A stretch of 64,000 bases of DNA, taken from positions 1 through 64,000 of the IMG/VR virus record IMGVR_UViG_3300030106_005205. One strand, written 5' to 3'. Every line of letters starts with the position of its first letter. Within the stretch, counting starts at the first letter, position 1. The notes beneath the pieces are model-generated. The model ran no database searches and had not been told where the DNA came from. It saw nothing but the letters and a program-made list of their open reading frames with translations. Below, piece after piece: positions 31,093 through 42,800 of the stretch. The DNA is from a virus. Position numbers and translations under genes: made by a program.

Positions 31093-32511
31093 CTATGATG
31101 CACATCCACTATAAGCAGTACCTGTAAAGCAACCTTCTACAAATCCCATCGTCCCATACCTAATGTCAAGACCACTACCTGAACAGCATATATCATGTAC
31201 ATACTGAACATTGGCTGACGCTCCATCTGTACATGCTCCTGCGCCTCCCGAGAGAGTATAGTTACATGTTCCGGACTGAGAAGGTGTCTGATATAAAGTT
31301 AGTCCTCCTTGCAATACTATGTTTGAAAAGTACTCTCCTCCAAATTTATGTATTGTAGATATTTTTATTCCAGAACCACCACAATCTGAAGTTCCATCTG
31401 TAAATCTTTCTCCTACAATCCCGTCTCCAAGTACCATTCCTTTATATTTTAAATATTCTTCATCATATCCATTGATTCCGTCCACATCTAAGTCTTCTGC
31501 AATACAACCACTAGCTCTTCGAACTTTCCAGCATAAAGCCGGAGAAGTAACTATTCCATAATAATCGCAAAGCTTGGTATCATAGAAAGCCCAAAACTTC
31601 TCTAGCGGCTCAATATCTCTTTGAAAGCTGGGATTGGTTACGGTTATAGTAGGACTGCTTACTGTGCTGCCATTAGCGTCATATACTGGATCTAGGTTTT
31701 GTGGCACAACATTGGCAGCTGAGCTTCCACGTTCAATCCCTGTTGGAGCTAGGCCTATAATCATTCTAAAAGTTTGAGGAACTGTCCATACTTGTCTCTT
31801 CCTATCATATCTTACATCAAGAGGGGCGACAGGCCAAGTTTCTCTTTTCAACATATGATTATCAAGGAACTTATCTTTAAGGTTAGAATCTTGAAATGTG
31901 CCTGCCCTAGCATTAGATGCACTATCGACTTTGTTAGGAATGGGCTTGCCATTTAAGTCGTATCCCCACCCTTGTATTACAATAGGACCTCTAATAGCCA
32001 CAGGTCTAAGATCTGTAGGAAAACTTCCTCCTTGTAGATGAACCTTGCTCACTAGATTTTGTGTAGTGCTTGTACTCCCATTAAAGATTACCTGCCCATC
32101 ATAGGTATCACTCGAAGTGTCTGAGTGCTGAGGATCGGCAGCCCTTTTAAATGGGTTTAAGTATTGACTATTAACTGTCGGAGGAGTCCATTGATCAACA
32201 GGTGGGTCAACATGATTGGATTGTGCTGGAACACATGTTGAGGATGGGGATGTTGGATACGTAGGTAGTTTACTAGAACCTCCATTTATCTGAAATGGAG
32301 AAAATACTGTATCTATACTTCCTCCTCCTAAGTCTGAGAAGGAGGTGTTTGGGGACGTTAGAACTTCCCTATTAGAGGCAAACAGCATACTGGTTGTACC
32401 AGTCGGGCTATTGACCTCATTTATGAAGCCCGCGATCACATTCTTTGCGCCAGCCTCTGTTCTCCTCTGCTGGTTGTTATAAGATGCATTTGAAAATCTT
32501 TGACTGCTCAT
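31093..32511 (-). CDS. putative tail or tail-tip protein
   Basis: A 472-residue protein. The N-terminal 180 residues are Ser/Thr/Asn/Gly/Pro-rich and probably extended. The C-terminal half has about ten cysteines and beta-type segments such as GSIDTVFSPFQINGG, FWAFYDTKLCDYYGI and GGLTLYQTPSQ. No known family is recognised. The start is 1 nt after the hub gene stop, so it belongs to the tail operon. Composition is similar to the plus-strand 1278-3224 product, but homology is not shown. Confidence 0.55.
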   Translation of the reverse strand: MSSQRFSNASYNNQQRRTEAGAKNVIAGFINEVNSPTGTTSMLFASNREVLTSPNTSFSDLGGGSIDTVFSPFQINGGSSKLPTYPTSPSSTCVPAQSNHVDPPVDQWTPPTVNSQYLNPFKRAADPQHSDTSSDTYDGQVIFNGSTSTTQNLVSKVHLQGGSFPTDLRPVAIRGPIVIQGWGYDLNGKPIPNKVDSASNARAGTFQDSNLKDKFLDNHMLKRETWPVAPLDVRYDRKRQVWTVPQTFRMIIGLAPTGIERGSSAANVVPQNLDPVYDANGSTVSSPTITVTNPSFQRDIEPLEKFWAFYDTKLCDYYGIVTSPALCWKVRRASGCIAEDLDVDGINGYDEEYLKYKGMVLGDGIVGERFTDGTSDCGGSGIKISTIHKFGGEYFSNIVLQGGLTLYQTPSQSGTCNYTLSGGAGACTDGASANVQYVHDICCSGSGLDIRYGTMGFVEGCFTGTAYSGCAS

Positions 32512-32512
32512 A

Positions 32513-35176
32513 TTAACCTCTATTAGTCCTAGCTCTATTTCTAGACATCTGAGTATACATTCTCATGAACTGTTGCTGCCTTGACATTTTTGATTGCATT
32601 ACCCTTTGTTTTGCAGCTGATTTTATTCTGCCTGTATTTAACTTAGACATTCTACCAAAAGATGGTGTAAAAGTACTTAGCTCATATGTCGTTGTCACGC
32701 CATTGGAATTGGCATTAACATTTACAGAAGTTATGTTAGGTCCAAATGCTCCTGTTGAGCTAGCTATATCAATATAATAATAGTATTGACTCGCTACTGT
32801 ACCTTGACCATTTGCGCATGTATCCCAATTTAACGTAGATACGGCGTAATCTTCATATAATGTCGTATCGGATCGTAGTTCCGACCCAATCCTATGTAAT
32901 GGGTATCCCGGCCAGTTTATTGAGCCTCTTTCTCCAACCTGCATAAATGTCAAACCGTCTTGACTCTGTGAATTTGCCACTATAGTCATATTTACAGCCC
33001 CATCATACTCCCAAGGATTTAGGCTATCGTCTGGCTTCAGATTCACTGGTCCCGGAGGGCCAAGAAAACCAAAAGGCCCATACTTGCTGTAATTACTTCT
33101 TAATGGTACGGCAAAGTTATTTGGATAAATTCTTTTCTTTTCAAATCCCATAGCCATTCCTGCACCTCCACCCAAATGTAGATTATCCATTATGGCGGTT
33201 ATTGAAGCATCGTTGGCCTCTAAATTCTTTAGTATAATTGGGGTGCAAGCGATGAGATCATCATAGCCGATCTCCTGCGTCTTTGTAAATCCCGGACTTG
33301 AAATATCTACAACAGCGAACAGAATGCCAGTTCCTAAACTAGAAGTATTTGCCTTAGCGTTTGCGTCTTTTATAATGTAATCAGAATCAACGGAAGCCCT
33401 AGTATAGATATTACTACCATCTGTTACAGAGTTTCCATCATCTTGTATCAATGTACTACCGGGAAACCTGACACCTCCAGTTATCATATTTTGATCTGTA
33501 GTAAAATGATCTAAATATACAGATGGTTTTGTTAGTCCGAGCCAAGCATCACCATCTTCAAGCCAAGCTTCAGAACCGGGCATCGCTTGGTAAAAATTCT
33601 TTTGAGATTCTGTATTGAAGTAATAATTTACTGGCCCTGCTTCTTTCGAAGGTTCTCCGACAGGTACTAAAACCTTTCTTCCATAAAACTCATCCGCAAA
33701 TTTTGACACAAATGCGTGGACTGCTTTCGCGTCATTTTCTGAACTTGCACTATACATGATGCCAGACAATATATTGTCGATACCATTAATAACAAGTGCA
33801 GCCTTGGCCTGATCTTCTATGCCTATATTCCAGTCACCGTCTGGGAAAAATGGCCTCAAAGATAATTGATTATATAGATAATTTCCTATTACAGTCATGC
33901 CTCTATGGTTATAATTTAAGCAGTATTCTTTCCAGCCCTCAAAGCCAGAAAGAGCTGCTCTTAATTCATTTTCAAGAACGTACACAAAGTCTGTAGGAAT
34001 CGCAGTTCCTAATGATGTATTTAGTTTTCTAACATCTAAGTTGATTCTGTAAGCAGTACCTAAGTCATCAGTTTCAACAGTGTCCCAATCATGAGGATTT
34101 CCTTCTGTATCAAATCCCCACCAAGGTTCAAACATATGTGTTTCTCGGAAATACTGTTTATTAGCACCATATGCTAAAGACTGAGTAGGTTCATTTCTTA
34201 GCTCTCTACCAACGTTTTTAGCTATAACTCCCACTCGACTATCAATGAAAGCTTGCACTTCTCCTAATATTGGCTGTTCTCTTCTTTGTTGAGTTCTTAC
34301 TTTTATTATTTTTTTAGTATCTCCGGGATTATCTACAACAAATAACTCTATATAATAATCACATCCAGCATCTGCGCAGACTTGACTTATTAAGTCTAGC
34401 AAATTTGTATCAGTATTCTGCAATCTATAAATACTTGGAGCAAAAGGAATTTCATGTAAATCTACGAAGTATCCTGTATACCAGCCATTGGTATTAAAAT
34501 CAGTTGTTAGAGTGGGTTCATTTGTATCTGTGCCGTCTTTTATTAAACCAAAGTCTGCCTCAACAAGATTCCAATTATGTGCTCTATATGCCAACGCCCC
34601 ATATGGCCCATAACAAGCATCTTTTAGACCGGAAAGAAGACTTGATACCGCTAGCTTCACATTATTCCAAGGTATGCCAACCTCATTCATGTCTGAGCAA
34701 CCAAAACCATATTGTTCATGGAAGCCAAAAGCATTAACTGCGTTGAAGACATCCCCTACACATCCATTGTTTTCATTTAGAATGATCTGCGTATTTTGAA
34801 GAATAAATCTAGGATCTGATATATTTACATTATATTGGCCAAGTCCATTGACATCGTCTTTTTTCATCCAAGATTGGACAACACCAGCAAACTCAAAGTC
34901 ACCAAATCTAAAGTAGACAGGACCGCCAATAGTGGGCTGATATTCTTCAAATCCGGGGTCTGCTTTTTTCCATTCCTTCCTTTCTCCGGGAAGAGGATAA
35001 TAGATTTTAGGGTCATCTTCTGGAGGTATGCATGGATCTTCGATCAGATCAACACTTATAGAGGTGGTCTGTTCATTCCATCCTACTGTGCAATTAAAAC
35101 CTTTTATACTACAGCCTAAAAATAGAGTGTGTTCAAAAGGCCCATATATATTTTCCGGTGTACAAACTTTAGGCAT
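32513..35176 (-). CDS. putative tail hub / tip protein
   Basis: An 887-residue protein. The ATG at 35176 is chosen over a TTG two codons upstream. It overlaps the previous gene by one codon-length arrangement (TGA at 35179), with AAGGTG upstream. The N-terminal third has GGPVYFRFGDFEFAGVVQSW and YNVNISDPRFIL, a pattern common in baseplate-hub or tail-tip proteins of the gpD/gp27 type. The middle is beta-rich and the C-terminus ends in a basic, Met/Gln/Arg-rich tail (MQSKMSRQQQFMRMYTQMS). It would close the tail end and contact the tape measure. The role is inferred from pattern and position. Confidence 0.6.
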   Translation of the reverse strand: MPKVCTPENIYGPFEHTLFLGCSIKGFNCTVGWNEQTTSISVDLIEDPCIPPEDDPKIYYPLPGERKEWKKADPGFEEYQPTIGGPVYFRFGDFEFAGVVQSWMKKDDVNGLGQYNVNISDPRFILQNTQIILNENNGCVGDVFNAVNAFGFHEQYGFGCSDMNEVGIPWNNVKLAVSSLLSGLKDACYGPYGALAYRAHNWNLVEADFGLIKDGTDTNEPTLTTDFNTNGWYTGYFVDLHEIPFAPSIYRLQNTDTNLLDLISQVCADAGCDYYIELFVVDNPGDTKKIIKVRTQQRREQPILGEVQAFIDSRVGVIAKNVGRELRNEPTQSLAYGANKQYFRETHMFEPWWGFDTEGNPHDWDTVETDDLGTAYRINLDVRKLNTSLGTAIPTDFVYVLENELRAALSGFEGWKEYCLNYNHRGMTVIGNYLYNQLSLRPFFPDGDWNIGIEDQAKAALVINGIDNILSGIMYSASSENDAKAVHAFVSKFADEFYGRKVLVPVGEPSKEAGPVNYYFNTESQKNFYQAMPGSEAWLEDGDAWLGLTKPSVYLDHFTTDQNMITGGVRFPGSTLIQDDGNSVTDGSNIYTRASVDSDYIIKDANAKANTSSLGTGILFAVVDISSPGFTKTQEIGYDDLIACTPIILKNLEANDASITAIMDNLHLGGGAGMAMGFEKKRIYPNNFAVPLRSNYSKYGPFGFLGPPGPVNLKPDDSLNPWEYDGAVNMTIVANSQSQDGLTFMQVGERGSINWPGYPLHRIGSELRSDTTLYEDYAVSTLNWDTCANGQGTVASQYYYYIDIASSTGAFGPNITSVNVNANSNGVTTTYELSTFTPSFGRMSKLNTGRIKSAAKQRVMQSKMSRQQQFMRMYTQMSRNRARTNRG

Positions 35177-35178
35177 TA

Positions 35179-36831
35179 TCAATCACACCTTGTATAAATC
35201 CAACTAACATTCCTACTATATCTTCCTGTTTTAACATCATATGATTCACTGTCTGCAGTCCTAAATATACTTCCATATTCTCCACTAAGACTAATTTCTA
35301 GGTCGTCCACAACTTCATCATATTGTGTCAATGGGCCTCCGCTGACAAACTCAACTCCGCTACACCCAGTGTTTGGTACGACTGTTGATTCTATTGATAT
35401 GTCCTGAGTGAAAGCCGTTTTTGTTCCTATATCCTGCAACAGCGGACCAGAATTTCTTCCTAAAATAGTATGAGAAGCATATATATCTATAGGCCTTTGC
35501 CTTGTTACTGAAATAATTTCAGATAGAACTCCAGTAACACAAGTCGAAGGTCTATTATTAAATTGTAGGGCATATGTTATAGTGCCCTCCTCTATATTAT
35601 AGCCATAAGTTTCAGATAATGGCTTTCTATTTATATCAAGATCTAAGACGCCGCTTAAATGCTTTGTTGGTTGTCCTGATGTGAATTCTTCATCTCCACT
35701 ATATGCCATGCCAGCCCTGTTTGCAAAAACACCGCTATCTAAACAGTGTGTAACATAGAACCGTGCCATATCAAAGCCACCAGTTCCTGTGACTCTAAAA
35801 GAACCTGAGACAATATCTAATGAAGGATATCCTTGTACGCTACCATCAATTGATACGACTGTTAGTCCATCTTCATTTGACTTCTCTATATTTACATTAA
35901 ATGTATCTACAGCACAAAAGTCTCCCGCTGGCATATAAGCACAGCCCGTTGCTACAGGAACATATCCACTAGCTTCTGTATACGATCCTTGCCCAACAAT
36001 AGCGCCAGCAGCAGCTAATGGAGGTGAGGGAGAACCAACATCATTAGGTATCCCAGTTGCAATAGCTATAAAAGTATCATCTACGCTAACTGAACCAGCA
36101 ACCTCATCTTGAGATACTGTTCTTTCCGTTAGATATGTTTTAAATGCATCTCCCGATCCTAAATCTAGCATATGGTTGTAGTCAAAACTTATTTGGTTTG
36201 TAGCAACGCCAGTTAAATAACTAACAGCATTTTGAACTGCGGTTATAGTTCCAGTCTCAGTAAGATCAGCTATATCTCCACTACCTATAGTTTGACCAAC
36301 CGCGCTCATACTTCTCTGTATTTCTACTACAGCAGGAAACTCAACTCCATAATATTTATATGGTTTTTTAAGGTACGAAAAGGCATAAGAAGTCGATACG
36401 TCCTCTAGTAACAGACCTGTTCCTAGATGATCTTCAGTTCCTGTGAGCGACGTTACTGGAAAGGTTAGACCAATGGAATATTGAGCTTTTTGTATATAGC
36501 CTCCATTGTCATTACTTGATATTTCTATGGAATCAACGAGAGGTCTTCCTCTTACAACATATCCCGTGCAATCAGCAGTGCCTAAAAATTCTGCCACAAA
36601 GACCTTATAGTCATCTTTGACTCCAGAATATAAATGCTCTTTAGCTTGAAAAACATCTAAAGCACTTTGTAGTCCGGTTGGGATAAGTGTTCCATCTAGT
36701 GTAAGCCTATAGTTGCCACCAATAGTTTTACCTGTATTCTTAATTGAAAAAGATTCTCTTTCATAAGATATATTAGGTGCAGGTTTAAACTGATAATCAC
36801 CATAAGTTACATTTACGCCTGTTATAGCCAT
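35179..36831 (-). CDS. putative distal tail protein
   Basis: A 550-residue beta-rich protein directly after the tape measure gene, where distal tail proteins normally lie. It starts with VTYGDYQFKPAPNISYERES and includes a galectin-like pattern in places (for example LDGTLIPTG). No sequence signature defines the family by eye. It is encoded 18 nt after the tape measure and overlaps the hub gene start region. Attachment of tail fibres to the tube end is the usual task of such proteins. Confidence 0.55.
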   Translation of the reverse strand: MAITGVNVTYGDYQFKPAPNISYERESFSIKNTGKTIGGNYRLTLDGTLIPTGLQSALDVFQAKEHLYSGVKDDYKVFVAEFLGTADCTGYVVRGRPLVDSIEISSNDNGGYIQKAQYSIGLTFPVTSLTGTEDHLGTGLLLEDVSTSYAFSYLKKPYKYYGVEFPAVVEIQRSMSAVGQTIGSGDIADLTETGTITAVQNAVSYLTGVATNQISFDYNHMLDLGSGDAFKTYLTERTVSQDEVAGSVSVDDTFIAIATGIPNDVGSPSPPLAAAGAIVGQGSYTEASGYVPVATGCAYMPAGDFCAVDTFNVNIEKSNEDGLTVVSIDGSVQGYPSLDIVSGSFRVTGTGGFDMARFYVTHCLDSGVFANRAGMAYSGDEEFTSGQPTKHLSGVLDLDINRKPLSETYGYNIEEGTITYALQFNNRPSTCVTGVLSEIISVTRQRPIDIYASHTILGRNSGPLLQDIGTKTAFTQDISIESTVVPNTGCSGVEFVSGGPLTQYDEVVDDLEISLSGEYGSIFRTADSESYDVKTGRYSRNVSWIYTRCD

Positions 36832-36849
36832 TTAATTTTTCCTTATATA

Positions 36850-39800
36850 TTATGCATAGGCGCCCGGAGGACCATTTATCTGACTCACTACGTCCCCACC
36901 GGCTGGAGCATTATTCAAGTCCACCGAACCAACACCTTCCTTTACAGCCTCCACAACCATGGATTTAATTGAATTAGCCAGTTCTGTAGCATTACTTATT
37001 GTTACATTGATTTCGCCTACATTAATTTGGAATCCGTCTTTGACACCATTTAAGGCTTGTGCAAGGTTATTCATTGCTACGTCTGGACCAGCAACTCCAC
37101 CTCCAGCGGCAGCAGGACCGGCAGCAGGAGGACCAGCAGCAGCAGGACCGGCGTTAGCTCCAAAAGCCGGCTTGGGCATTTGTCCTGTTTTTATATAGTC
37201 TTGAACTTGGCCTTTTTGAAGCTTGCCTGAACGAAGCATGTTTCTAGCTTGGTTGATACGCTGTGCTTTGCCTAACTGTCTTTCTTTAGTTGCTGATAAT
37301 ATATCTTCTTTGCTCTTAAATCCTCTAGCTTCTCTCCCTTTATCAGTTAGAGCTCCAGACATCGGATCTATATTTCCAGCGGCTAAGTCCTGTTGCCTTC
37401 TAAACTCTATAGCTGCAGAAACCTCCTGATTTGTAACCCTACTACTTAGATAGCTGTCTTTCTTTAATAATCCTAACTTTGGATCATAACCTTTGAAGTT
37501 TCTTATTTTCCCTTGAGGAATTAAACCTTGATCTTCTGCAAGACTCTGAGGAATATCATACTCCAGCCTTGCTGCCCCTGTACCATCTTCATCAGTCATC
37601 AATCCAGTGCCTTCAAACTCGCCTCTTTTTATAGCATCGGCTAGTCTGAGCTTAGAATTACTTATACCGAACTGTGATTCAACTGTACCTACAGGTCTTC
37701 CTCCACGTTGTTTATTAAACCTCATTCTTCTTTCCATCTCAGTTTCTCGCTTTTTAGGCGCTTGAGAAACCCCTTGTATAGGTTGGAATGGAGTGCCGCC
37801 TGCTGGACGACCAAGTTGTGCATTTAAGGCCTCATCATCATAAAGACGGGCATCAAACGCACTCATTGTCGGATCAAATTTCAACATCGCTTCGCGATCT
37901 GCTACAAATTGTTGAGCGCTAGGAGAAGCATCTAATTTAGCTTTTCTTTGAGCTGCCATTTCTGCAAGCTTTGCCTCTGCTTTTTCCTCGTCTGGACGTA
38001 AGAAGTCATCAAGCGACTTTTGTTCTGCTTTTCTTAACCCTTCTTGATGCGCTTCCAGTGTTGCTTCAGTTCGCCTCAAATCATCTAATAACACGGTTCT
38101 ATCTGTGTTCCCAAGGTCGAGACCTCCTCTCATGTCGAGACCGCCAACCTGCTCAACACGAGAACCTCCTTTCTTAAAGAAAGCTCCTGAAATCCCGGTG
38201 CCTCTCTGTCTCTTTTTTATAAATTCTTTTCCGCTTAGAGGCGATCCAGAGTCATCAAATCCGGTTAGTGTTGATCCCTCTTTAGTCTCCTTATCAAGAA
38301 TTTCAGCTAAAGAATCAAGGCCTGTAGCACCCTTTTCTTTCATCAAAGAGCCAAGATCCTTCTCTCGTCGCATTGCCCTGTTTTCTTCATCGAATTTTCT
38401 GAGATTCTCTTGAGCAAGCTTAAACTGATCCTCACTTAGTTTGACAGAATCCCTCATCCGAGCAACTCTAGCTTGATTAGCCTTATTAATCTCAGTCTGA
38501 TTAGCCCTTGCCTCATCAGCAGACTTTCTTTCTGAAGCCAATCTCTCCTCAAGGACCTTTTCTTCTTCCTTAAGAGTTTTAAATCTATTAACATTACCTC
38601 CTGTAAGTGCCTTAATCTGTTCTCCCCTCTTTATAGCGGCAGGGTTTTTCCTCACTTTGCCGGGTTCAATATTCTGGAAGCCACCGCCTCCTGCCGCTAC
38701 AGCTTGTGCGGCGGCAGCGGGAGCTGCGGCAGCAGGTTGTTCTGGCGGCGCTTGATTTGGATTTACATTAAACTGCAAAGCTCGCTTAAAATTAAGCAAC
38801 TCAACCGTAGTGTCCCTTAATGCTTTTTGCATAATATCCGCTGCTGTTTTTGAATTGTTTACAGCATCGCTAGCAAGCTTGGCGTTATTCTTGAGTGCTT
38901 CAAAAGCTGCATTTTGTAATTTAGCAATTCTATCTGCTTCATTTTTTGCATCGTTTATCTGATCTCCTAGATTAACATTTTCAAAGGCATTAGCTGGAAG
39001 CTGTATTCCAAGCTGCCCCAGTCCGCCTACCGCAGCGCCTCTACCTAGCTTAAAGCCATTATCAATTGCCTTCTTCAAGGCTTCAGGATTTGCTCCTAAA
39101 TCAAGCAATAACTGGTCAAACTCTCCGCCAAGAACTTTAGCAGCCTCATCTAGGTTGAGAGGAATTCCCTTTTGAAGCTTCTGAATAGTTGCGAATGTTT
39201 TTCTAATATCTAGAGCTTGCTCTCTTGCTCCTTTAAAATCTCCAGCCCTTGCTCTATTCTGAACTTCTCCCAGTTGTCCTAAAAGTCCAACTAGTCCTTT
39301 TCTTGATGCATCTTGTCTAGATTGAAGTTCGGCTATTTTATTTTGTACAGCGGTCAATGCTGATGTATTTTCGGCAAGTAATTTTAGCGCTTCAGTATTT
39401 CTGGAAAACTCATCCTTCAGTCCAGCTAATTCTGTTAACTCATCCTCATTTAGTGGTTGACCTTCTCTTTTTGTTTGAAGTTCCGTTATCCTTCCTCTGA
39501 TTCTACCTTGGGCTTTACCAATAGCTGTAGGATTTGTTTCTCCTCCAGTTAATATAGCAATTCTCTTTCCTAAATCTGCAACAACTTGCTGAATATTTGC
39601 ATCTCTTCTTCCTACATTGCCTATTCCTCGTATATCACGAACTCTATCTGCTAGATCTAGCTGTTTTAAGTCTATTTTTCTAACTGCATCTGCTATTTTA
39701 AATTCTTGTGCCAGTCTTTGAAGTGTAGCTTGCTCAACCTCTCTCATTGAGTCAATTATATCTGCAAGTGTTTCCGTAATAGTTTTTCCACTTTCAGAGA

Positions 39801-42800
39801 ATCTCTCGAAAAGATCGGAACCATTTTCAAGGGTGGCCTTCAAAGTGTCTAGGGGTATTATAGACTCTCCCTCTCTAGCTGTAGCTTTTGACTGAATTGA
39901 AGCTCTGAAGTCATCTATGAAAATTTTTCCAACCTTACTTTTAGAAAACTCTTCACCTAAAGCTTTTTCAAAGTTTTGTACCACCTGATCAACATTTATT
40001 ATTTGATCTCCTTGGTCGATGCTTTGTTGGGTTGTTGTTTTTATAACATCAGTGATTACCTTATTAAAGTCAGCACCAAAAGTAACAGCCTCCTTGAGAC
40101 CATTCAGTAATCCTTTTGTTGCTTCATCTCCAGCACTGCCTAGTATAGAAAATGCTTGCTCGACTTGAGCAGCAGAATTAGCTGCAAAAAGATCAAGATT
40201 TTTCAATGGGTTTGCTTGCTCGCCAAGAGTGAAGTTTGCCTGACCGGACAATATCTCGGACACATCTTTATCTAAATTTGAGTTTACCCTATTTAGCCCT
40301 GCAGACAATTGTTTACTAGCAGCAGCAAATCTTCTAAGTGTATTTATCGTGCTATCTATAAAGATTGAAGTCTCTTTTAATGCTTGGTTCATAATCCCTA
40401 TTCTCTGGGATGACTTTGCAGTTTCTACAGTTGTAGCAAGTGCCTCTTTTGACAATTTGTTAAACTCTGCACCAAGAATTCTAGCTGTTTCAGGATCAAA
40501 ATTCTCACGAATAAATTGTGAAACTGAATCTATGGAACCTAGCGCGCTTTCAACATCAGCAAAAGCTTGAGGGTCCCCTTCAAATAATTGACCTACAACC
40601 GCCCTGAGTTTATCGCCAGCAGGACCAAGTCTTGCGGCTGTTTCTTCTACTTTAGAAATGAATTGGACTTGTAAGTCTCTTCCTATTTGCTCTGCTGCAG
40701 CTTGACCAGCGTCACCACTATCCCTCAATATAGCTTCTAACATTCTAAGTGATGTTGTGGTTTTTCTAAAGTCTATATCTCCAGCATCATTTAGGGTTTT
40801 GAGCTGATTTAAAACATTCGTTACCATCCGAGCGGCATCCTCACCACTTCCTCCAGCACTTGTAAATTGCTGAATTTGGTCTGCTGCAAATTGTTCCTGC
40901 ACTTTAGCAAAGGCTTTGCTCGAAGATTCAGCAAACTCCGCATCAAATCCAGAAAAGTTTTCTCTAAAAGTTCGCCCAAGCCTTCCGGCTGCACTAGACA
41001 TTTCAAGTCTTCTTCTTTCGTCGCTACCCCTACCTACATTACCAACCATTTCCGATAAAAGAGTAAGACCACGAGTGAAGGAACCACCAAACGTTTCATT
41101 TTCCATTAAAGTAGCTTGATTACTCAATTCTATGCTGCCACTAAATGATTTTACAGCAGCTGCTGCATTCTTATTTGCCCTTTCCAATAGCTGCAGATTA
41201 AGACCGGACGTATTTTCAGCTATTTCTCTAAATGAATCAGCCGCCTTTTTCATTGCGTCTGTTAGTTCTGTCAATCCTCTTGTTCTTAAATTGTCGGCAA
41301 CTTTCTTTGTAGACTTGTCAAGGATAAATAAAGCGGCAGCGCCTGCAGCTGCAGCAGCACCAAGCACTGGTAAAGAGGCAAGACCAAGACCTTTTAATGC
41401 TGCCACACCTCGCGACCCACCTCGTGCTCCTCCACCTCTTGTGATTAAAGCTTCTCTAGCTGATTCAAAACGACCAGCACCTTGCCTTCTAGCAAAATCA
41501 AATACTTTAGCACCTTGTTTCCCTAGAAATAAACCCTTAAGACCACCGACACTCTTACCAAGGTTGACTAATGAAGGTGCAAGAAATGCCGCAGTAGTTG
41601 CCAGACTTATCAGTGCAAACGTTAACTGTGATCCTGCTCCTTCCACTCCTTCTGCTGATTGTTTCACAGCCTCAGTAAGCATTGGAATAGTAAATAGAAG
41701 GTCGGGTAATAATAAAGCGCCCATCATTGCGCCGCCACCCATCCCTCCCTTTACTGGGCCTCCATTATTGAAACCTTGGACTCTGCCACCCTTAGCATAC
41801 TTATTTATATTTTTAAGATTTCCATAGCCAAACGATTTCGCTGAATTTTTATTAACAACAAACTCACCCGGAGTAAGAAGAGCAGGTACGGTATCAGTTC
41901 CTGATGCCATTCCACCACTTGCGAATAAAGAGAACTTCTCTACCATGGCAGGATTAAATCTAATCGACTGAGACTTAAACGTTTTTACCGCCTTGCCAAA
42001 TGTGCTGTCTATTTTATCTTGTGCAAAGTTATTCTTTATCTCACTCGGAAAGGAGAATAAAGTTCCGAAAAGTTCCTTGTATCTAGCTAAATTCCCACCT
42101 TGAACATCAAACAGAGGGGATGTTGTATCACGAAGCTCATCAGTTAGAAAATTTTGAGTTGCTAGTCTTGTAAAACCCTCAAAGAGCTGACCTTCTACTG
42201 AACCTAATGCTCCCCTGTCCAATAGCCTTGTTAATGGCTGAGGTAGAGTGGCAAGCGTTTTGCCCATTTCACCAAGTCCCTGAGCTAACAACTGAGGCAC
42301 TCTTTGCATTAATATGTCACCAAACTTGTCTCTAAAGTTTGGATTTACACCAGTAGCTATTCCTCTAGGAGCTATAAGGCTTGCTCCCTGCATTAATGAA
42401 TTGATACCTGCTGTTTCTAAGTCAGCACCCTCTACAAAAGCTATTGCCTGATCTGTGCTTTTAAAGTTCTTAAGCCTTTTGACATTACCTCTTCCTTTTA
42501 CCTTATTTGCAATTCTTGACCTTAAGCCTGAGTACTGATTGCTTTTTAATGGATTAGCTCCTCCGGTTGCCGATCCAGCTACTCTTAGGGCCCTGAGTTC
42601 AGCAAGCTCAGAATCCAAATTTGCACCACCCTTGCTAACGTCCCTTCTAAATGCTTTTTCAAGCTCTATCCTTGCTGAGCTTCCTTCATTTGCTATTGAT
42701 CTAACACTGGCGCCTCGTGCACTGAATCTTGAAGAGCCAGAAAGTCCATTTAAAACAGACATGTTAAAGGGCGATGTTACACTACCAACAACACCACCAG

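Noticed and set aside
41132-41827. 231-residue plus-strand reading frame inside the tape measure gene
   Set aside because: It is antisense to a certain gene, Pro/Ala-rich as expected of shadow translation, and has no ribosome-binding site. The same applies to 42539-43210 and 36959-37198.
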